64,000 nucleotides of DNA. Source: Mesotaenium endlicherianum (lineage: Eukaryota; Streptophyta; Zygnematophyceae; Zygnematales; Mesotaeniaceae). Shown here piece by piece: positions 60,287 through 64,000 of the stretch (its first letter is position 1; each line of letters begins with the position of its first letter). The notes under the pieces are model-generated. The model saw only the letters and a program-made list of their open reading frames with translations. It ran no database searches and had not been told where the DNA came from. The position numbers and the translations under genes are program-made. The stretch covers positions 1 through 64,000 of the forward strand of contig WELA01012041.1 in the NCBI GenBank assembly GCA_009602735.1, written 5' to 3'.

Positions 60287-61962
60287 ATGGCGCCCACCAC
60301 ACAAAAGGAGGACAGAAAGCGCAAGGCAGAAGAAGCCAGGAGGACAATGGAGCAATACCAGAAGGAGCTGGCGGCGACGTCCCTCACCAGGAGAGAACAA
60401 GAAAGGGTCCGCAAGCAACAAGAGGCGGCAGAAGAGGCACAGAGGAAGAAGGATCAGGAAGCGGAAAACCTCAGGAAGGCTGAGGAGGAGAGACAGAAGA
60501 AACAGCAAGAAGAAGCGGCAGCGGCAGAAGAGGAGAAAAGAAAAAAGATTGAAGCGGACAGGCAGAAGAGCTTGGCCACTTACAGGTATACTGTGGTGGG
60601 TGGCCAAAACTTCGATAACCTGAAGGAAGCATTGCTGGCAGCCGAGGAGATCAACAGGCTGGAACAGACAACACTGCTACAGAAGGAAGGAGCTACAGCA
60701 CTGGACAGGTACATCGAGACACACACCGGCGTGGTCCTTTACGAAGATTATGCTAAGATGGTGGGCTATACAGCAGAGCAGGCCCGGTATCTCGCAGATG
60801 ATTCAGAGGACAAGCCGGTCCCCATACCGGGAATAGTGGGAGATCAGAGACTCATCCGGATGGTGAGCATGCGGCCCGATAGCTTTAAGGATACGGTATT
60901 CTACCTCACACTCCTGCCAGCTTACAATGAAGTTGAGAGGAGGAGCTGGAGTACTTGGCCAGGGAAGCAGGACAGCAGATGTTCTCTCCCCACTGGTTCC
61001 CGTGTAAACTTAGGAAGGCTGAGCACGGACCCCAGTACTACCAGCAGCCAACAGACTGGAGGTGGATGACCGTCACAAATAAGAAGCAGGAGTGTGACCG
61101 AGCCCAACCGGATGACTTCCACTATGGCCTAGACGGCTATCTCATCCTACCACCTCACATTGCCCCTTGGGACCCCAGGCTGAATGGATGCCTGAGCAAT
61201 ATGAATGCAGAGACCAAGGAACATAGGAGGAGGGGAAGAGAGTACTTCTCTAAGGGAAAGCATGCCTTTGTCAAATGGGCAAAGAATGCAGGCCGGATAG
61301 ATATCAGTAGGCTGAAGGCCAAGCAACCTCCAGCGCGCCCTAAGAAAGGGAGGTCGGTAGACTACTCCATGTCTACTAGGGAGCAGGACGACTTAGTGGA
61401 CGAGACCCCTACTCTCTCCGAGGAGGAGGATGAGGAGGATGAGGAAGAAGAACAAGGCAGAGGAGAAGCATCAGCAGCAGGTACTCAGGATACCCAGGGA
61501 CAGGCAGTGGCACTTCCTAAAGAACCACGATCAGGTGTGTGGAATGTGATCCCCGTTATGGCGACAACTGGACCCCGCGCTCGCTCCCCCAGCCCACCTG
61601 CCCAAGCAGGGGAAGAAGCTGATCTGACTGTACTGGGCAGCAGACACAGACAGAAATCCCCAGAGGACAGGGGTGCGAGAAGAGGGACACGCGGGTGGGC
61701 CAGAGGTATGCCAGCCTCCCCCTCCGCTCAGGGGCATGTACCTCTAGCCAATGTATTTCAGCATCCTACTGGAATGCCTGTCTATGTGGGAATCAACACC
61801 CAAGTGGTTGAAGAGCAGGCCACCATCCTCCGTTCTCCCCGAGGGCCAACTTTAGAGCAAACAGGGTTCTTTAGAAGGCCAGCTGACAGACCTAGAGGGC
61901 TGTCCAGATCTAGGTCCAGATCTCCGTCTCCTGATTCTGAAGCCCCAGGAACAACCCCTTGA
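60287..61962 (+). pseudogene. ORF3 of chromovirus A copy 3
   Basis: The same unknown protein as at 3183-4961, nearly identical in sequence: coiled-coil N-terminus, globular core with HWFPCKLRK, DWRWMTV and LPPHIAPWDPRL, an acidic EEEDEEDEEEEQ run and an RSRSRSPSP tail. This copy is lightly broken. No membrane segment or signal peptide is seen. Confidence 0.85.
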
Positions 61963-62075
61963 GGTGACACGCTGAAGAGGCAGTCAGTAAGGGAGGCTGG
62001 TCTGGTTCAGTTCCCTTATTTAAAATTTCTGCAGTTTAATGTTGTCGAGGCGACAACAAGTTAAGTTGGAGAGAT

Positions 62076-62792
62076 TGTAATGAATCAGTATATTAGGGGA
62101 TATAATATTCATGTAGATATAATAATTAGTTCAGCCTGCTGAACTTTAGTTAATAGTCAGTCTGCTGGACTTTACATGATTATCAATTTAATGACTAAGT
62201 AAAATGCATCAGGCTGAAAGTCCATATAAGTCAGCTTGCTGACACATTCTTTGACAGCAAGCTGACTTCCGTACTCGGTAGCAGCGAACTGCCTTGATAT
62301 GCATCTAAGTGCGATATGCTAGATGAATAGCCAGATGACATCCCTATGATGGATGGCTATTCGGGATGATGGGAGATGGCGGTGGATTTGGTTAACCGAG
62401 GTCCTACCAACGTGGTTAACTCCCGGGTAGGCGGTGCCATCGCACTGACCGTTGAACAGTAAACTCATTCCATGTACATATGCTAGGCATTGCCCTCGAG
62501 TTCGGCATTCAGAAACGAGGCCAACTCTCTTGTACAGCTTAATGAGAGAGATCTGAATCCAAGGCAAGAAGCCATTGATACGCACTGTCTTCTAACCTTG
62601 CTCATGTATGAGTTTACTAATTTGCATTATTGATGCTAGTTTACTCTCATTTGACTGACGAGTATTATTCACTGCTAGTGCGTTGTCCTTTTGCCGTTTA
62701 AACAGTTAACGGAAAGTACCATAAAGATTACTTGCTGATATAAAGATCTTTATTATTTGTTAATCGCCTATTTGGTAAGGCGATTCATTTCA
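62076..62792 (+). repeat. 3' LTR of chromovirus A copy 3
   Basis: 717 bp, TGTAATGAATC to ATTCATTTCA, preceded by a purine tract (TTGGAGAGAT). It is followed by GCTAT, matching GCTGT before the 5' LTR at four of five bases. Confidence 0.95.
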
Positions 62793-64000
62793 GCTATCCT
62801 GATGGAGCCAGCAGGGCTGCACAGCGCATGTGCAGCGACAGGCGACGCCCTGACGTGGACCTGCCAGTCGGTCATTCCGGCTGCAGGTTCAGCAGCCATG
62901 CGAGTTACGGTCGCGCGGACGTGCCCAGTGTTGCGCACGAGCACGCAGCCACGGGACAGCCGCCCGCTTCTGGTTGCTGCTAGCAGCAGGTCCCAGCCGC
63001 CGCCGCCACGTATCGCGCACACGCTGGCCAAAGCGCCGACCTTCGGCAGTGGCATGGCCAGGCGCACACGCCCATCTATATCGACGCAACAAGTTGCTCA
63101 ACGCACGTTCAACAGCAGCGCAGTCGACAGAGCTCCGACACCTGCTGCGCACAGCAATTGCGCACATGGCGCAACACCGGCAGCCAACGACGCGGACGGC
63201 TCCTACATTGCCACGCGCCCTACCACAGCATCTCCGGCCTGGCACAGGTTTGGGACAAACCTGCCGCAGGATTGGCAGAAGTCTGGCAGAGGTTCAGGCC
63301 AAGTTGGGAGTAGGCTAGGCACAGGCCTGGCAAAGGTTCGACACAGGTCCGGCTCGCACCTGCTTGCAGCCGCCGCGACTACGCCCTCTCGTCGCTCCAC
63401 GCACGCCTCGACCACCTTCGTCTGCCACGCACGCACGCTGCCACTTGGCAGAAGCGCAACAGCCGCCAGGGCACCACGCGAGCGTATGCTGCTGACAGCA
63501 GCCGGTCCGCCAGCAGCCTCACAGAAGAATAATGGGCCTCACCAGGGACGCCGCACAGAGGAGGCACCACGTCTTCCGCGTTCCTTCCGCGTGCTCGAGC
63601 CGCCGCCAGCGCCTGTTGCTCTCGCGCCTCACGCGCTCGCCTCGCCTATGACGATGGTGCAGCTCAACGCTGAAGTCGTCTCCCTGGCCTTGCACCGCAT
63701 GCCAGCGGTCTCCTTCGCAGACCTTGGAGTAACGCTGGAGGCGACGAGGCAGGCAGCTCAGCTGTTGCTGCAGCCTTGTGGTACCAGTCTACGCACCGCC
63801 GCGGGCAAGCCAGCGTCTGACGCCGCAGCCGCGGTGCTCTTTGACCCGCGCGACCTGCGCATGAGCGCAGGATGATAAGCAGTCCTAACGCAGCCTTTTT
63901 GGATGACGCGCAGGGGATCGTGCTCGTCAACACTCAAGCCCCGCAGTAGATCATGTTTGACACGGGCGCGCAGCCGGTCCTCATTAGCCTCAGCTACTTC
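62793..64000 (+). pseudogene. Family II copy 3 continues: linker and protease
   Basis: An A/R/T/P-rich reading region (about 62800-63875) with GC-rich codons like the gag part before the insertion. VVSLALHRMPAVSFADLGVT is visible near 63672. Near 63953-63985 it reads MFDTGAQPVLI, a retroviral-type aspartic protease active site (DTGA), then leaves the window. Some breaks. Confidence 0.65.

Larger units (their letters stand above)
53977..62792 (+). mobile_element. Chromovirus A copy 3 (Ty3/Gypsy), both LTRs present
   Basis: The best-preserved element in the window, 8816 bp. Order: 5' LTR, primer-binding site, gag, pol (protease, RT, RNase H, integrase, chromodomain), ORF3, purine tract, 3' LTR. 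It sits inside family II copy 3. Flanks GCTGT (53972-53976) and GCTAT (62793-62797) look like a 5-bp target duplication with one later change. Hand alignment of the two LTRs shows about two dozen substitutions plus small indels over roughly 720 bp, so the insertion is young to middle-aged, not brand new. Coding regions carry a few breaks. Confidence 0.95.
51634..64000 (+). mobile_element. Family II retroelement, copy 3, split by chromovirus A copy 3
   Basis: Its gag lies at 51894-53849. Reading is interrupted at 53977 by an 8.8-kb chromovirus and resumes at 62793 toward a protease, running off the right edge. The protease motif MFDTGAQPVLI near 63953-63985 matches DTGAQLVLL in copy 2. This is the best-preserved family II copy for gag. 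It is broken, with some breaks. No LTR was identified; the left limit is where coding character starts. Confidence 0.75.

Noticed and set aside
62757-62880. Start of a frame inside the 3' LTR reading into family II
   Set aside because: The first methionine lies in the LTR of the inserted element; the coding character begins only after 62793.

Overview
This window is eukaryotic nuclear DNA, probably from a green-lineage alga. The evidence is a GC-rich, many-exon cytochrome P450 of the plant clan-97 type with GT-AG introns, embedded in retrotransposon remains. A charophyte-like host with a large repeat-rich genome would fit, but this is inference; nothing here names the species. I saw no bacterial operon, CRISPR array, rRNA or tRNA gene.

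Layout. 1-5685 is the 3' part of a chromodomain Ty3/Gypsy element (chromovirus A, copy 1): pol, an extra ORF after pol (ORF3), and a 3' LTR. 5686-9237 is intergenic: a long pyrimidine tract, a Copia-type solo LTR (6306-6802) with perfect 5-bp target duplications, and two small tandem arrays. 9238-19126 holds the one clear host gene, a P450 read through eleven exons from 11192 to 19126, plus a possible transit-peptide exon at 9238. 19127-21714 shows nothing recognisable. 21715-25166 is a decayed element of a second family (family II: gag and a retroviral-type protease). 25540-26150 is TGC-rich low-complexity DNA.

26209-36825 is chromovirus A copy 2, older than the other copies. It is split by a piggyBac-type DNA transposon (29948-32580) and joined at its 3' end to a different chromovirus (B, 36826-39664). 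39665-48756 is an accessory patchwork: an unassigned minus-strand LRR-like reading region, a second family II copy (minus), and two Copia RT fragments in inverted orientation. 48960-51170 is a third Gypsy family (minus) carrying a 356-bp Mutator-type MITE with a perfect 9-bp target duplication; a diverged inverted relative of that MITE lies at about 47800-48205. 51634-64000 is a third family II copy, split by the best-preserved chromovirus A copy (53977-62792), which has both LTRs, a primer-binding site, gag, pol with chromodomain, and ORF3.

The most unusual item is ORF3, a roughly 590-residue coiled-coil protein of no family I recognise. It follows pol in all three chromovirus A copies. Its core is conserved in a clearly diverged copy, and each copy has a branch-point-like motif and an AG just before the ATG. 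The retroelements are fossils or near-fossils. The nested insertions give a relative time order: family II first, chromovirus A inside it; chromovirus A copy 2 first, piggyBac inside it; Gypsy III first, MITE inside it.
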